Below are positions 1 through 9,637 of a DNA stretch of 64,000 bases, in pieces. The notes under the pieces were generated by a model. The model was given only the letters and a program-made list of their open reading frames with translations, was not told the origin of the DNA and ran no database searches. The DNA is from an uncultured Alistipes sp. (GTDB lineage Bacteria > Bacteroidota > Bacteroidia > Bacteroidales > Rikenellaceae). Both the position numbers and the translations under genes were made by a program. The stretch is taken from NCBI GenBank assembly GCA_949840605.1, contig CATKXN010000001.1:25235-89234 (forward strand), read 5' to 3'. Position 1 is the stretch's first letter. Every line of letters begins with the position of its first letter.

Positions 1-2093
1 TCTCCGACACGAAAATCTCGGGATCGGGCGCCAACGAACAGAGTGGCGGCCGCAGCAGTGATCCGCGCATGCGCTACGTCATGCAGTATTCGCCCATTCC
101 GCTCGAAGGACTCTCGCAGGAGGGTTTCGACGACGACGAATTTTACAAGAACAGCGGTCTGTTCACCCCGACAGAATATATCCGCGACAACGACCGGATT
201 CAGAAACGCCGCAACCTGGCCCTCTCGGGAGGCTTCTCCTGGACCATCGTCAAGAATCTCGTCTTCCGCTCGAACCTCAACGTCGGGTTCAGCTGGAACG
301 AAAACCAGCGGTTTTTCGGCATCACGACCTACTATGCACGCATGAACTCCACGGTCAAGGACCATCCGGCCATCGAACTGACGAACACCGATTCGCGCAG
401 TATCTCCAACTACAACACCCTCAGCTACGACTTCAAAGACCTGCTGCCGAAAAAACACCGTCTGAATGTGCTCATCGGGCAGGAGCTGAACACGACCAAG
501 TCCCGGACGCTGACCGCCGACATCGACGGATTCCCCGTCACGTTCTCCGCACGGCAGGCATTCCGCTTCACGACCGAAGGCACGGCCGTCTCGACCAACA
601 ACTTCTACGCGACGCCCGACAACCTGCTCTCATTCTTCACGCGCATAAACTACGCCTACGATGACCGTTATCTGTTGACCGGGACGCTGCGTGCCGACGG
701 TTCGAGTAAATTTCAGAATAGCCAGCCGTGGGGCTATTTCCCCTCGGGAGCCGTTGCCTGGCGCATCTCCGAAGAGGCATTCCTGGAAAATGCGGAGTGG
801 CTTTCGCAGCTCAAACTGCGCGCCAGCATCGGACTGGCGGGCAACGACAACATACCCGGCGGTCAGACCCTCGCCGAATACACCTCCGACAACACGCAGC
901 TGCTGCCTTTCGATACATCGGTCTCTTACTGGTCGCAGGGCAGATACATGACCAATCCCGATCTGGTGTGGGAAACCACCGTGTCGCGGAACGTAGGACT
1001 CGACTTCGGGTTCTTCAACAACCGCCTGAACGGCAACCTCGACCTCTACCTGAACACGACGCACGACCAACTGATCCTCTTCCCCATCAAGGGTGCGGGC
1101 TACACGCATCAATACCGCAACATGGGCAGCACGCAAAACAAAGGTATCGAGCTGGCGGTCAACGCCGTGCTGGTCGACAAACGCGACTGTTCGCTGCAAT
1201 TCTCGTTCAATATCGCCATGAACCGCAATAAGGTGCTCGACCTGGGCGGGCTGGATCGGATCGAAGCCTACTCTTCGTGGGCTTCGACGCAGATCGACTA
1301 CGACTTCGTGGTCATGCCGGGGCAGTCGCTGGGCCAGATCTGGGGCTACGTCTCTGACGGCCGTTACCCGGCTTCGGACTTCACCTGGACCGGCTCTTCG
1401 TGGCAGGCCAACGAAGGCGTGCTGGACAACTCGCACATCGCCGGCAGCGGCTGGGGTCCGGGCGCCGTGCGTTTCCGCGATCTGGGAGGCGATCCCGGCA
1501 CCATCTCGGCGGGAACCGACCGCACCGTGCTGGGCTGCACCCTCCCCAAGGCGACCGGCGGCTTCTCGCTCGCGGGACGCATCAAGGGATTCGACTTCAA
1601 CGCCAACTTCACCTACACGCTGGGCAATAAGATCCTCAACGTCAACAAGGCCGAATACACCTCGACGGCAGGGTACCGCTACCAGAACCTGCTGACGGCG
1701 ATGGACTCCCGCAACCGCTGGCAGAGCATCGATGCCGCAGGACAGCGCATCACCGACCCGGCGCTGCTGGACGAGATCAACCGCAGCACCACGATGTGGA
1801 CCCCCATGAGCGCCTACCGCTACGTCAGCTCCTACATCGTCGAGGACGGCTCGTTCCTGCGCCTCAATTCGGCCACGATCGGCTACTCGCTGCCCGACGC
1901 ACTGCTGCGCAGGCTGCGCCTGAGCCAGCTGCGCATCTACGTCACCGGAACGAACCTCTTCTGCTGGACCGGCTATTCGGGTTTCGACCCCGAGGTGGAC
2001 ACCCGGCGCTCCACGCCCCTCACCCCCGGAGTGGACTATTCGCCCTACCCCAAAACCCGGGGCTTTATCGTCGGACTTAACCTTACCTTCTGA
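1..2093 (+). CDS. SusC/RagA-family TonB-dependent outer-membrane receptor, 5' end outside window
   Basis: C-terminal ~697 residues of a SusC-like transporter; the frame is open to the window edge (first full codon at position 3), so signal peptide, plug and TonB box lie upstream. What is seen is beta-barrel: alternating polar/aromatic strands, a typical 'LLTGTLRADGSSKF' barrel segment, a late 'GNKILNVNKAEY' region, and a C-terminal strand ending in Phe (…VGLNLTF), the usual outer-membrane insertion signal. It is followed 2 nt later by a SusD gene, the standard pairing, so the product should import an oligosaccharide released at the cell surface. The nearby pectate-lyase-like gene suggests a uronic-acid-containing ligand; that is inference. 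Confidence 0.93.
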   Translation, partial: SDTKISGSGANEQSGGRSSDPRMRYVMQYSPIPLEGLSQEGFDDDEFYKNSGLFTPTEYIRDNDRIQKRRNLALSGGFSWTIVKNLVFRSNLNVGFSWNENQRFFGITTYYARMNSTVKDHPAIELTNTDSRSISNYNTLSYDFKDLLPKKHRLNVLIGQELNTTKSRTLTADIDGFPVTFSARQAFRFTTEGTAVSTNNFYATPDNLLSFFTRINYAYDDRYLLTGTLRADGSSKFQNSQPWGYFPSGAVAWRISEEAFLENAEWLSQLKLRASIGLAGNDNIPGGQTLAEYTSDNTQLLPFDTSVSYWSQGRYMTNPDLVWETTVSRNVGLDFGFFNNRLNGNLDLYLNTTHDQLILFPIKGAGYTHQYRNMGSTQNKGIELAVNAVLVDKRDCSLQFSFNIAMNRNKVLDLGGLDRIEAYSSWASTQIDYDFVVMPGQSLGQIWGYVSDGRYPASDFTWTGSSWQANEGVLDNSHIAGSGWGPGAVRFRDLGGDPGTISAGTDRTVLGCTLPKATGGFSLAGRIKGFDFNANFTYTLGNKILNVNKAEYTSTAGYRYQNLLTAMDSRNRWQSIDAAGQRITDPALLDEINRSTTMWTPMSAYRYVSSYIVEDGSFLRLNSATIGYSLPDALLRRLRLSQLRIYVTGTNLFCWTGYSGFDPEVDTRRSTPLTPGVDYSPYPKTRGFIVGLNLTF

Positions 2094-2095
2094 AA

Positions 2096-4039
2096 ATGAA
2101 AACGCTGAAAACAATCATACTCCTCGCCGCAGCGGCGTGCCTCAGCTCTTGCTTCAACGATTTCCTGGAAGCGAAGACCGAATCTTCGTTTACGGACGAG
2201 ACGATCTTCTCCGATCCCACGCTCGCCACGGGCGCCGTGATGGGCATCTACGAGTCGATCAACTACAACTCGTTCAACGGACGCCTGTGGGCCTACCACG
2301 GTTACAACAACGACACCGAACGCCACCTGAGCTCGACCTCGGGCGTCTCAGCGGCCCAGAGCGACGGCCACGCTGCCTATGCCGTCTACAAATACAGCGA
2401 GACGGACAACTATTTCGGCGACGCCTTCTCTTATGCCATGATCGCCGTCGAACGTGCCAACAACTGCATCGAAGGGCTGCGCACCTACGGCGACACGGAA
2501 CACAACGCCGACCTGGCTTACCTGCTGGGCGAGGCGCTTTTCCTGCGCGCCTGGATCTACTACGAACTGGTGGGCATCTGGGGCAACATTCCGGCCCGGT
2601 TCGACGCGCTTTCCAACGAAAGCCTCTACGCCGAGCGTGCGGACCGCGACGTGATCTGGAAACGGCTGCTCGCCGATCTGGAAGAATCCGCACGGCTGAT
2701 GCCGTGGCCCGGACAGGGTGTCACGGGCACCGTGCTGCGTCCCAATCGCGCCGCCGCCAAGGCGCTGCGGGCCCGTATCGCCCTCACGGCAGGCGGTTAC
2801 GGCTACCACCTTTACGGAGAGCTGAACACCCCGCAACTGAGCGCCGATCCCGAACTCACGGTCGAAAAGACCTACACCATCGCCCGCGACGAATGCCGCG
2901 AGATCATGCAGCACGAAGGCGACGGATTCGTTCTCGAAAACGACTTCGCCAAGATTTTCAAGGACAACTGCGCTGTGCGGGTTTCAGCAGGGGGCGAGCC
3001 CCTCTGGGAGTTGCCCTTCAAGTACAATTCGCGCGGCAACTGGATGGTTGCGGCGGGCGTTTACCACCGCGGCCCGGGCGGCAGCGGAACCATTTCGGCT
3101 GACAGCGACCCCTATACCAGCGTCTACATGGGCGGCACGATGGGCGTCGTTCCCACGCTCTACTACGATTTCGACGTGAAGGACAGACGGCGCGACATCT
3201 CGGTCGCGGCCTTCCGCTGGGCCGACGGTGTGCAGGAACTGACGCGCCCGAACATGATGACCTGCGGCAAGCTGCGCGCCGAGTGGAAAGATCCCTCGCT
3301 GGCCAAACTCTCGGCCAATGCCAACGACGGCATCACGCCGATCGTCCTCCGTTACGCCGATGTGCTGCTGATGTTCGCCGAGGCCGACAACCGCCTCAAC
3401 GGAGGTCCGACCGAGGAGGCGAAACAGGCCCTCCGACGCATCCGCGAACGCGCGTTCGGCACCCCGCAGGCCGAATTCGTCGCAGGCGTCTCGGGCTCCG
3501 AAGCCGACTTTCTGAAAGCCGTCCGGGAGGAGCGCCGTTTCGAATTCGTCGGCGAGATGATCCGCAAGCAGGATCTCATCCGTTGGAATCTGCTGAAAAC
3601 CAACATGGATAAGGTGAAGCAGGACATGTATGATCTCAGGACGCTGTCGGGCAGCTACTCCGACGTCCCGGCCTACGTCTTCTGGAAATACAAAAGCTCA
3701 GCCGCCGGCGAACGCGAAATCGTCTGGTACGGGCTCAACCGCGGCGAGACGGCCCCCGGAACCCACGGACAGCAAGTGACCGACCAGGCCGCGCTCGACG
3801 CTTGGATGAAGGCCGGAGGGTGGCGAAATTGGAATCCCTCGGGCAACGCCGCGGCCGCACCCGCCACACCGTCGCTGTGGATCACCCCCTCGGCCTCGTC
3901 GGGTTACCTTTCCGACGCCTACATCGAAGCGCAGTACCACACCGATCCCGACCGCAGGCTCGACATGCCGTTGCCCTCGTCGGTCATCATGAACAGCCAG
4001 GGGCACCTGAACAACGCCTCATTGGGTTACAACAACTAA
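2096..4039 (+). CDS. SusD/RagB-family nutrient-binding outer-membrane lipoprotein
   Basis: 647 aa. Lipoprotein signal peptide with lipobox LSSC and acylated Cys at residue 19, followed by the FNDFLEAKTESSFTDETIF type of N-terminus seen in SusD proteins. The TPR-like helical region (YLLGEALFLRAWIYYELVGIWG) and the C-terminal RagB motif region (ADVLLMFAEADNRL, then EERRFEFVGEMIRKQDLIRW) are clear. Encoded 2 nt after the SusC gene, it should form the lid of that transporter. Slightly longer than typical SusD proteins (500-600 aa). Confidence 0.95.
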   Translation: MKTLKTIILLAAAACLSSCFNDFLEAKTESSFTDETIFSDPTLATGAVMGIYESINYNSFNGRLWAYHGYNNDTERHLSSTSGVSAAQSDGHAAYAVYKYSETDNYFGDAFSYAMIAVERANNCIEGLRTYGDTEHNADLAYLLGEALFLRAWIYYELVGIWGNIPARFDALSNESLYAERADRDVIWKRLLADLEESARLMPWPGQGVTGTVLRPNRAAAKALRARIALTAGGYGYHLYGELNTPQLSADPELTVEKTYTIARDECREIMQHEGDGFVLENDFAKIFKDNCAVRVSAGGEPLWELPFKYNSRGNWMVAAGVYHRGPGGSGTISADSDPYTSVYMGGTMGVVPTLYYDFDVKDRRRDISVAAFRWADGVQELTRPNMMTCGKLRAEWKDPSLAKLSANANDGITPIVLRYADVLLMFAEADNRLNGGPTEEAKQALRRIRERAFGTPQAEFVAGVSGSEADFLKAVREERRFEFVGEMIRKQDLIRWNLLKTNMDKVKQDMYDLRTLSGSYSDVPAYVFWKYKSSAAGEREIVWYGLNRGETAPGTHGQQVTDQAALDAWMKAGGWRNWNPSGNAAAAPATPSLWITPSASSGYLSDAYIEAQYHTDPDRRLDMPLPSSVIMNSQGHLNNASLGYNN

Positions 4040-4055
4040 AACCGTGCTACCAACC

Positions 4056-6056
4056 ATGAATAACGCCATCCATATACTGAAACTTTTCGCCGCCTGCGCG
4101 CTGACAGCAGGGTCCTGCGCCTGCCAGGATGCCGGTGTCGAGGTTTACGACGTCTCGCTGAGCAGCCTGCTGCGGCCTTCCGCAGTGACGGCCGTCGCCG
4201 CCGATTCCGAACACATCGACGTATCGTGGCGCGGTACGGCCGACTCGTACCGGCTCGAATACGCCCTGAATGAAGATTTCGAGGGCGACGTTTCCGTCGC
4301 CGAACCCATCGAGGGCAACAAATACACCGTCGGAGAACTTACGGAATCCACGAGCTACTATTTCCGCGTAATGAGTCTTTCGTGCAGAACGGGAGTCTCG
4401 TCATCGGAATACTCCGCCGTGGCAGTCGCCCGGACGCCCGCCGAACCGAAGATTCCCAACGTCCAAGCCACTTCGGAGATGGTCTACACCACTTCGCCGT
4501 GGTCCGTGACCTGTACCGTGACGATGACCTGGGGCGATGCGGAAACGGTCCCCGAAGCCGTCACCGAAATACGCGCCACACCGGCCGAAGGCGGCGAGGC
4601 GCTTCTCTTCTCCGTCTCGGAAGAGGAGGCCGCGGCACAGCGGACCGCATTCAGCGAGGGCGTGCTCACCGACACGGAATACACGCTGGAACTCTTCGCC
4701 GGGAAAAAGATGCGCGGCTCGTGCACGCACCGCACCGTTCCCGGCCCCACGCCGGCCCTCTATGCTTCGGCGGAGCCCGACTTCACGACCGATCCCGTGA
4801 GCGTTCTTGCGGAGATTCGCTGGGAACTCTATTACATCGCGCCCGAGGAGGTTTCCGAAATCGTCCTCACACGCAAGGGTTCCGACACGCCCGAACGGCG
4901 GATTCCCATTACGGCGGCCGAAATCTCCGCAGGTTCCATGACGGTGACCGGCCTCGCTCCCGGCGCCGAATACACCGCCGCGCTGAACGCCAAAGACGGG
5001 AAGCAGATCGCCGCGACGACATTCCCGACCCCGGAAGCTCCCGGGCGGGACGTGTTCATCGCGCGTCCGGGCGACGACCTGGCGGCGATCATCGGCGCAC
5101 CCGACCGTCAGTACGAAACCGTCTACCTCGTGGCGGGCGAATACACGCTAACGACGGCCGCAGCCATCCCCGTCGCCCGCAATCTGGAGCTCTACTCCGA
5201 CGATCCGGCCCGCACGACGATCGTCATGACCAAAACCTTCCAGCCCGAAGGAACGTTGGAGCGAATCGTATTGCGCAACCTGCGCATCGAATGTCCGACC
5301 TACCTGATGCAGGCGAGAAGCGATTACGACATCGCGCTGCTCCGCATCGACAACTGCATCGTCGATCTCAATTCCGGATCCACGGCCGCCTCGACGATCT
5401 TCAACACGACGAAAGGCACGGCAACCGCACAGATGCTGCATCAATACGAAGTGGTCAACTCCATCGTCTTCTCCAACGCGGGACAGACGCAGAACATCGT
5501 CTACGGTTCAGCATCGGGCAGTATCGGCGAGTTCGAAAAGATCGTCATGCGCAATTCTACCTTCTCCAACTGCGCCCGCGGTCTGATCTATGTGACCAAT
5601 ACGGCCGACTGCGCCTACGAGGTCGTTATCGACAACTGTACGCTCTACAATGTCGGAGCAGCCGGAAGCAACGCACTGATCGACATCCGCATGGCAGGTA
5701 CGGCGAACGCATCCAGACGCAAGATCGCACTGCGCAACTCGGTGATGTGGTTCGGCAGCACGAAGGGATACCAGGTACTCCGTTTCGCCGGCTCCAAAGA
5801 GGGACAATACGTTCCCAAAGAACAGATCGACTGTTCGAATTTCTGGTATTTCGCCTCGCAGCCCCCGACCTTCGGATCGGGCGTCTACAACATCGCCGAC
5901 CGGATGACCGCCTACGACGGTGCCCCCGCCGGCCTGTGGCAGAACCCCATGGCCGACCCCTCGTCCGCCGGAGCCTCTTTCCGCATCAAGGACCCCGCGG
6001 TACGCGCCGCACAGGAAAACAACGAAACCACTCTCGGCGACCTCCGCTGGGAATAA
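4056..6056 (+). CDS. FN3-repeat lipoprotein with C-terminal DUF4957/DUF5123-type beta-helix
   Basis: About 666 aa from ATG 4056; a GTG four codons upstream also opens the frame but adds no signal feature. The N-terminus is a probable lipoprotein signal (candidate Cys at 14, 21 or 23, the best site is uncertain). Residues ~35-125 look like a fibronectin type III domain (VTAVAADSEHIDVSWRGTAD; STSYYFRVMSL), followed by two further FN3-like repeats. From ~335 on there is a right-handed parallel beta-helix region resembling DUF4957/DUF5123 (AARNLELYSDDP-like rungs, repeated NCIV/NSTF/NCTLYN). It lies between SusD and a PL1 lyase, so it is probably a surface pectin-type binding protein or lyase-like enzyme. 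The enzymatic role is not proven. Confidence 0.8.
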   Translation: MNNAIHILKLFAACALTAGSCACQDAGVEVYDVSLSSLLRPSAVTAVAADSEHIDVSWRGTADSYRLEYALNEDFEGDVSVAEPIEGNKYTVGELTESTSYYFRVMSLSCRTGVSSSEYSAVAVARTPAEPKIPNVQATSEMVYTTSPWSVTCTVTMTWGDAETVPEAVTEIRATPAEGGEALLFSVSEEEAAAQRTAFSEGVLTDTEYTLELFAGKKMRGSCTHRTVPGPTPALYASAEPDFTTDPVSVLAEIRWELYYIAPEEVSEIVLTRKGSDTPERRIPITAAEISAGSMTVTGLAPGAEYTAALNAKDGKQIAATTFPTPEAPGRDVFIARPGDDLAAIIGAPDRQYETVYLVAGEYTLTTAAAIPVARNLELYSDDPARTTIVMTKTFQPEGTLERIVLRNLRIECPTYLMQARSDYDIALLRIDNCIVDLNSGSTAASTIFNTTKGTATAQMLHQYEVVNSIVFSNAGQTQNIVYGSASGSIGEFEKIVMRNSTFSNCARGLIYVTNTADCAYEVVIDNCTLYNVGAAGSNALIDIRMAGTANASRRKIALRNSVMWFGSTKGYQVLRFAGSKEGQYVPKEQIDCSNFWYFASQPPTFGSGVYNIADRMTAYDGAPAGLWQNPMADPSSAGASFRIKDPAVRAAQENNETTLGDLRWE

Positions 6057-6057
6057 T

Positions 6058-7842
6058 ATGCACGAAACGATGAAACGCATTTTCACTACAGCCGTCGTCT
6101 GTCTGCTCGCTGCATGCTGCGACAGCGAAGAATTGCAGAACGATACCCTCCTGCACGCCACACGCAACGAGCAGGCCGTCTTCGAAGCGGTCGAAGGAAC
6201 CACGGTGCGGCTCGAAGATTACCTGTGCGTCACGGGAGGTACCCCGCCGTACAGCTACGCCTCTTCGCTGCAAGGAGGATTCCACCCCACGCTCGAACGC
6301 ACCGTTCCTTCCGCAGAGCGCACGCCCGCCGAATACGGCATCTGGGTCCGCGACAGCGAAGGCCGGCAGACGAAAAAACCGGTAGTGATCTCGCTCCGCA
6401 TCCACCCTGCCGCGGAGGATCGCATTCCGGCCTTCCCCGGCGCCGAGGGCGGCGGCCGATACGCCTCGGGCGGACGCGGCGGAAAGGTCTACTACGTAAC
6501 CAACCTGCTCGATGCCTATCCGACACCACCCGAAGGGTCGCTGCGCTGGGCACTCACGCAGCCCGGACCCAAGATCGTGATGTTCAAGGTTTCGGGAACC
6601 ATTCCGCTCGTTGCGAAACTCAACCTCCGAAACGACGGGGCATTCGCCGGACAGGGCCTCAACGTCACCATCGCTGGCGAAACCGCTCCGGGCGACGGCA
6701 TCTGCCTGAAAAACTGGCCGTTGTCGATCTTCTACGCAGAGAATGTCATCGTCCGGTTCCTGCGTTTCCGGCTCGGAGACGAGGTCGACACCGGAGTAGG
6801 ACAAGATGCCTGCGAGGTACAAGCCAGCACAGGCGTCATTCTCGACCATTGCTCGATGAGTTGGAGCGTCGATGAGTGCGGTTCGTTCTACCGCAACCGC
6901 GACTTCACGCTCCAATGGTGCATCCTCACCGAAAGTTTGCGCCTGTCGGTCCACGAGAAAGGAACTCCGCACGGATACGGCGGTATCTGGGGCGGCCGCG
7001 ACGCGTCGTTCCACCACAACCTCATCTCGCGCCACGACAGCCGCAACCCGCGTTTCGACTCCACGATAAGTTACACCGAAACCACCCCCATCGCATCATG
7101 GAGAGGCAACGTCGATTTCCGCAACAACGTCGTGTACGGCTGGGGAGGCGAGGTCGCTTACGGAGGCGACGGCGGACACTTCAACATGCTGAACAATTAC
7201 TACAAGGAGGGTCCCCACTCGCCTGCGCGCAACCGCTTCCTGACGGCCTATGCCGTAGCAGGCACCGCAACGACGGCCTTTCCCGAAGTGCATATCGACG
7301 GCAACCGCTATGTAACCTGCACAGGCACGGGACTGACCCGTATCGAGGAGAATAACCATAGCGGAATCGTCTGGTCCGGAGCAGGCGGCGAGGGGATACC
7401 CGCTCCTCCGGGCCGCGTTCCGGAATTCCCCATCAGCGGCACGAAGCGCCACACGACCACGCAGAGCGCCGACGAAGCGTTCCGCTCGGTGCTCGAAGAG
7501 TCCGGGGCGTGGCCGCGCGACAAGGTGGATCTGAGGGCCGCGACCGACGCCCGCGACGGGACCGCGACGGGATATGTCGCCGGAGCCCATCCGAGCAAAA
7601 CGGGATTGATCGACTCTCCGTCGCAGATCGGAGGATACCCCGTCTACGAAACGGCCGAAGCCCCCGCGGACAGCGACGGCGACGGGATGCCTGACGCCTG
7701 GGAACGCGCCCGCGGACTCGATCCCGCCGACCCGGCCGACGGATCGCAGTACGGCCTTTCCGAGACATATACCAACGTGGAAGTCTATCTGCACGAATGC
7801 GCCGCGGCTCTGCTCCGAGAGAAACGCATCAACGAAAAATAA
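6058..7842 (+). CDS. Pectate lyase-like protein (polysaccharide lyase family 1 type), lipoprotein
   Basis: 594 aa from ATG 6058, which sits right after the previous stop; ATG 6070 (MKRIF) would give a tighter signal peptide. Lipobox LLAAC, Cys at 20. After a ~100-residue N-terminal domain comes the diagnostic PL1 opening (FPGAEGGGRYASGGRGGKVY) and parallel beta-helix rungs (IVRFLRFRLGDE, LDHCSMSWSVDE, SRHDSRNPRFDS). The C-terminus has DSDGDGMPDAWERARGLDP, a calcium-binding-like tail frequent in Bacteroidetes pectate lyases. It probably cleaves polygalacturonate by beta-elimination at the cell surface. The neighbouring NagA/NagB-like genes leave open a ligand that also contains an amino sugar. 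Confidence 0.88.
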   Translation: MHETMKRIFTTAVVCLLAACCDSEELQNDTLLHATRNEQAVFEAVEGTTVRLEDYLCVTGGTPPYSYASSLQGGFHPTLERTVPSAERTPAEYGIWVRDSEGRQTKKPVVISLRIHPAAEDRIPAFPGAEGGGRYASGGRGGKVYYVTNLLDAYPTPPEGSLRWALTQPGPKIVMFKVSGTIPLVAKLNLRNDGAFAGQGLNVTIAGETAPGDGICLKNWPLSIFYAENVIVRFLRFRLGDEVDTGVGQDACEVQASTGVILDHCSMSWSVDECGSFYRNRDFTLQWCILTESLRLSVHEKGTPHGYGGIWGGRDASFHHNLISRHDSRNPRFDSTISYTETTPIASWRGNVDFRNNVVYGWGGEVAYGGDGGHFNMLNNYYKEGPHSPARNRFLTAYAVAGTATTAFPEVHIDGNRYVTCTGTGLTRIEENNHSGIVWSGAGGEGIPAPPGRVPEFPISGTKRHTTTQSADEAFRSVLEESGAWPRDKVDLRAATDARDGTATGYVAGAHPSKTGLIDSPSQIGGYPVYETAEAPADSDGDGMPDAWERARGLDPADPADGSQYGLSETYTNVEVYLHECAAALLREKRINEK

Positions 7843-7871
7843 ACGATAAATTCATAAAACAATTCAACGAC

Positions 7872-8636
7872 ATGGTAACCCGACTGACCAAAGGAAGACT
7901 CAAAGTAACGATCTCCGAAACCCGCGCCGAACTGGGCGAGGTGGCCGCCCGCGAAGTGGCCGCCTACATCCGTTCGCTGCTGGAAACCAAATCCGAAGTG
8001 AATATCATCTTCGCTTCGGCCCCCTCGCAGAACGAATTTCTCCAAAACCTGCTGTCTTACGACATCGACTGGCCGCGCGTCAATGCGTTCCACATGGACG
8101 AGTACATCGGCATCGACCCCTGCGCGCCACAGGCGTTCGGACAGTTCCTTCGCGACCGCATTTTTTCGAAAAAGAATTTCAAGTCGGTGAACTACATCGA
8201 CTCGAAGGCCGCCGACCCGGCCGCCGAATGCGAACGCTACGCCTCGCTGCTCAGGCAGATGCCCGCCGACATCGTGTTTCTGGGCATCGGCGAGAACGGC
8301 CATCTGGCCTTCAACGATCCCCACGTGGCGTTCTTCGACGACCCGCTCACGGTCAAAACCGTCGATCTGGCCCCGACGTGCATCCGCCAGCAGATCAACG
8401 ACGGCTGCTTCAAGACTATCGAAGAGGTCCCGACGCACGCCTATACCATCACCATTCCCGAACTGCTGTTCGTGAAGAAACTCTACGCCATCGTGCCTAC
8501 CATCGCCAAAGCTAACGCCATCAAGGGTACGTGCGACGGCCCGATCGTCACGGCTTGTCCGGCATCGATTCTGCGCACGCACCGCGACTGCACGCTCTAT
8601 GTGGACCGCGACAGCGCTTCGCTTATCAGCAAGTAA
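7872..8636 (+). CDS. nagB: Glucosamine-6-phosphate deaminase/isomerase family protein (NagB-like)
   Basis: 254 aa from ATG 7872; an upstream in-frame ATG at 7797 would overlap the lyase gene and adds no family sequence. Cytoplasmic, no signal peptide. NagB/RpiA/SugarP-isomerase fold: FHMDEYIGID carries the Asp that matches Asp72 of E. coli NagB, and GIGENGHLAFNDP is the ring-opening loop. In E. coli the loop reads GNDGHIAFNEP, so Asp141 is Asn here and Glu148 is Asp; His143 is kept. This variant loop occurs in other short NagB-like proteins, so deamination of GlcN6P is likely but a different sugar phosphate is possible. It lies between the lyase gene and a second beta-helix gene, in the same direction. 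Confidence 0.85.
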   Translation: MVTRLTKGRLKVTISETRAELGEVAAREVAAYIRSLLETKSEVNIIFASAPSQNEFLQNLLSYDIDWPRVNAFHMDEYIGIDPCAPQAFGQFLRDRIFSKKNFKSVNYIDSKAADPAAECERYASLLRQMPADIVFLGIGENGHLAFNDPHVAFFDDPLTVKTVDLAPTCIRQQINDGCFKTIEEVPTHAYTITIPELLFVKKLYAIVPTIAKANAIKGTCDGPIVTACPASILRTHRDCTLYVDRDSASLISK

Positions 8637-8653
8637 CCCGAAAAGGCGCGAAA

Positions 8654-9625
8654 ATGAAGAATTTATTCGTAACTTGCATCTGTGCGCTGCTGGCGCTCCC
8701 GGCCGGAGCAGCCACCCGCCGCATCGCCGGAGGCGACGACCTGGGACGGGCTGTCCGCACACTCAAAGACAACGACACGCTCGTGGTCGCGGCAGGCAGC
8801 TACGTCGTCGAAGGCACGCTGCTCGTGAAACGAAACACGGTCATCGTGGGTGAAGTGGGGGCGCGTCCCCGCATCGCCGTGAGATCGTTCCGGATCGGCA
8901 CGGGAGCCAGGCACCTCGTATTGCGCGGACTCGACCTGACGCTTGGCGCCAAATACCTCGTCGACACGCCCTCGGAAGGGAGCGTTGAAATCGAGTTGGT
9001 CGCTATCGAAGAGTGTACGGTGGACCTGGGCGGTGACACGGGAGCCGGGCTGGTCGGCAGCCGCACTTCCGGCACGGTGCGCAACCGTATCGGGGAGATT
9101 CGCGTCGAGGACTGCGTGGTTTTCAACGGCGGTTTTCCGCAGCATTTCGTCTACTCGGCGGCCAGCACGTCGCAGACCGCGGTGGGAAAAATCCGCCTCG
9201 GCGACAGCACCTTCGTCGACATGGCCCGGGGCGCCGTGGCGGCCAACGCCGCTATGCAGATCCGGATCGAGATCGAACGCTGCACGTTCTATGACATCAA
9301 CCGTTCGGACAACAACGCCGGCACGATCCGGCTTGGCAACGCCACGGCCGACATACAGGTAACGAAATCTCTCTTCACATTTGCGGGTCCCGCCAGCCGT
9401 TTCATCATTGCGGGTCCCGGCAGCATGGTTGCGGTGGAGAACTCCTGGGCGACAGGCGAGCTGGCATCGATACCCGGCGCACGGGGACTGAAAATGCTCC
9501 CGGCAAAGGCTTTCGAGGCATACGAAGCACCCGCCCGCAATCCGCTCGCGAAGGGCGTCTCGCTGCGTCTGCGCGAAAACAGGGCGCCCGGTCGGGAGAT
9601 CGGGGACCCGAGATGGAACAAATAA
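8654..9625 (+). CDS. Secreted right-handed beta-helix protein (DUF5123/DUF4957-like), stand-alone
   Basis: 323 aa from ATG 8654; the frame is open further upstream, but only this start gives a signal peptide (MKNLFVTCICALLALPAGAA, cleavage after AGAA or GAAT). The mature protein is a short beta-helix: GGDDLGRAVRTLKDNDTLVV opening, LVVAAGSYVVEGTLLVKRNT, repeated DCVVF/DSTF/RCTFYD rungs. It ends GDPRWNK, like the GDLRWE ending of the larger FN3/beta-helix protein at 4056, so the two are likely paralogues with and without binding domains. Role in the locus unknown; it could be a periplasmic lyase-like or glycan-binding protein. Confidence 0.75.
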   Translation: MKNLFVTCICALLALPAGAATRRIAGGDDLGRAVRTLKDNDTLVVAAGSYVVEGTLLVKRNTVIVGEVGARPRIAVRSFRIGTGARHLVLRGLDLTLGAKYLVDTPSEGSVEIELVAIEECTVDLGGDTGAGLVGSRTSGTVRNRIGEIRVEDCVVFNGGFPQHFVYSAASTSQTAVGKIRLGDSTFVDMARGAVAANAAMQIRIEIERCTFYDINRSDNNAGTIRLGNATADIQVTKSLFTFAGPASRFIIAGPGSMVAVENSWATGELASIPGARGLKMLPAKAFEAYEAPARNPLAKGVSLRLRENRAPGREIGDPRWNK

Positions 9626-9637
9626 AACAACAAGAAT

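Noticed and set aside
6420..7842. Possible frameshift in the lyase gene because of several overlapping frames
   Set aside because: One frame runs from signal peptide to C-terminal tail with all PL1 motifs in order.
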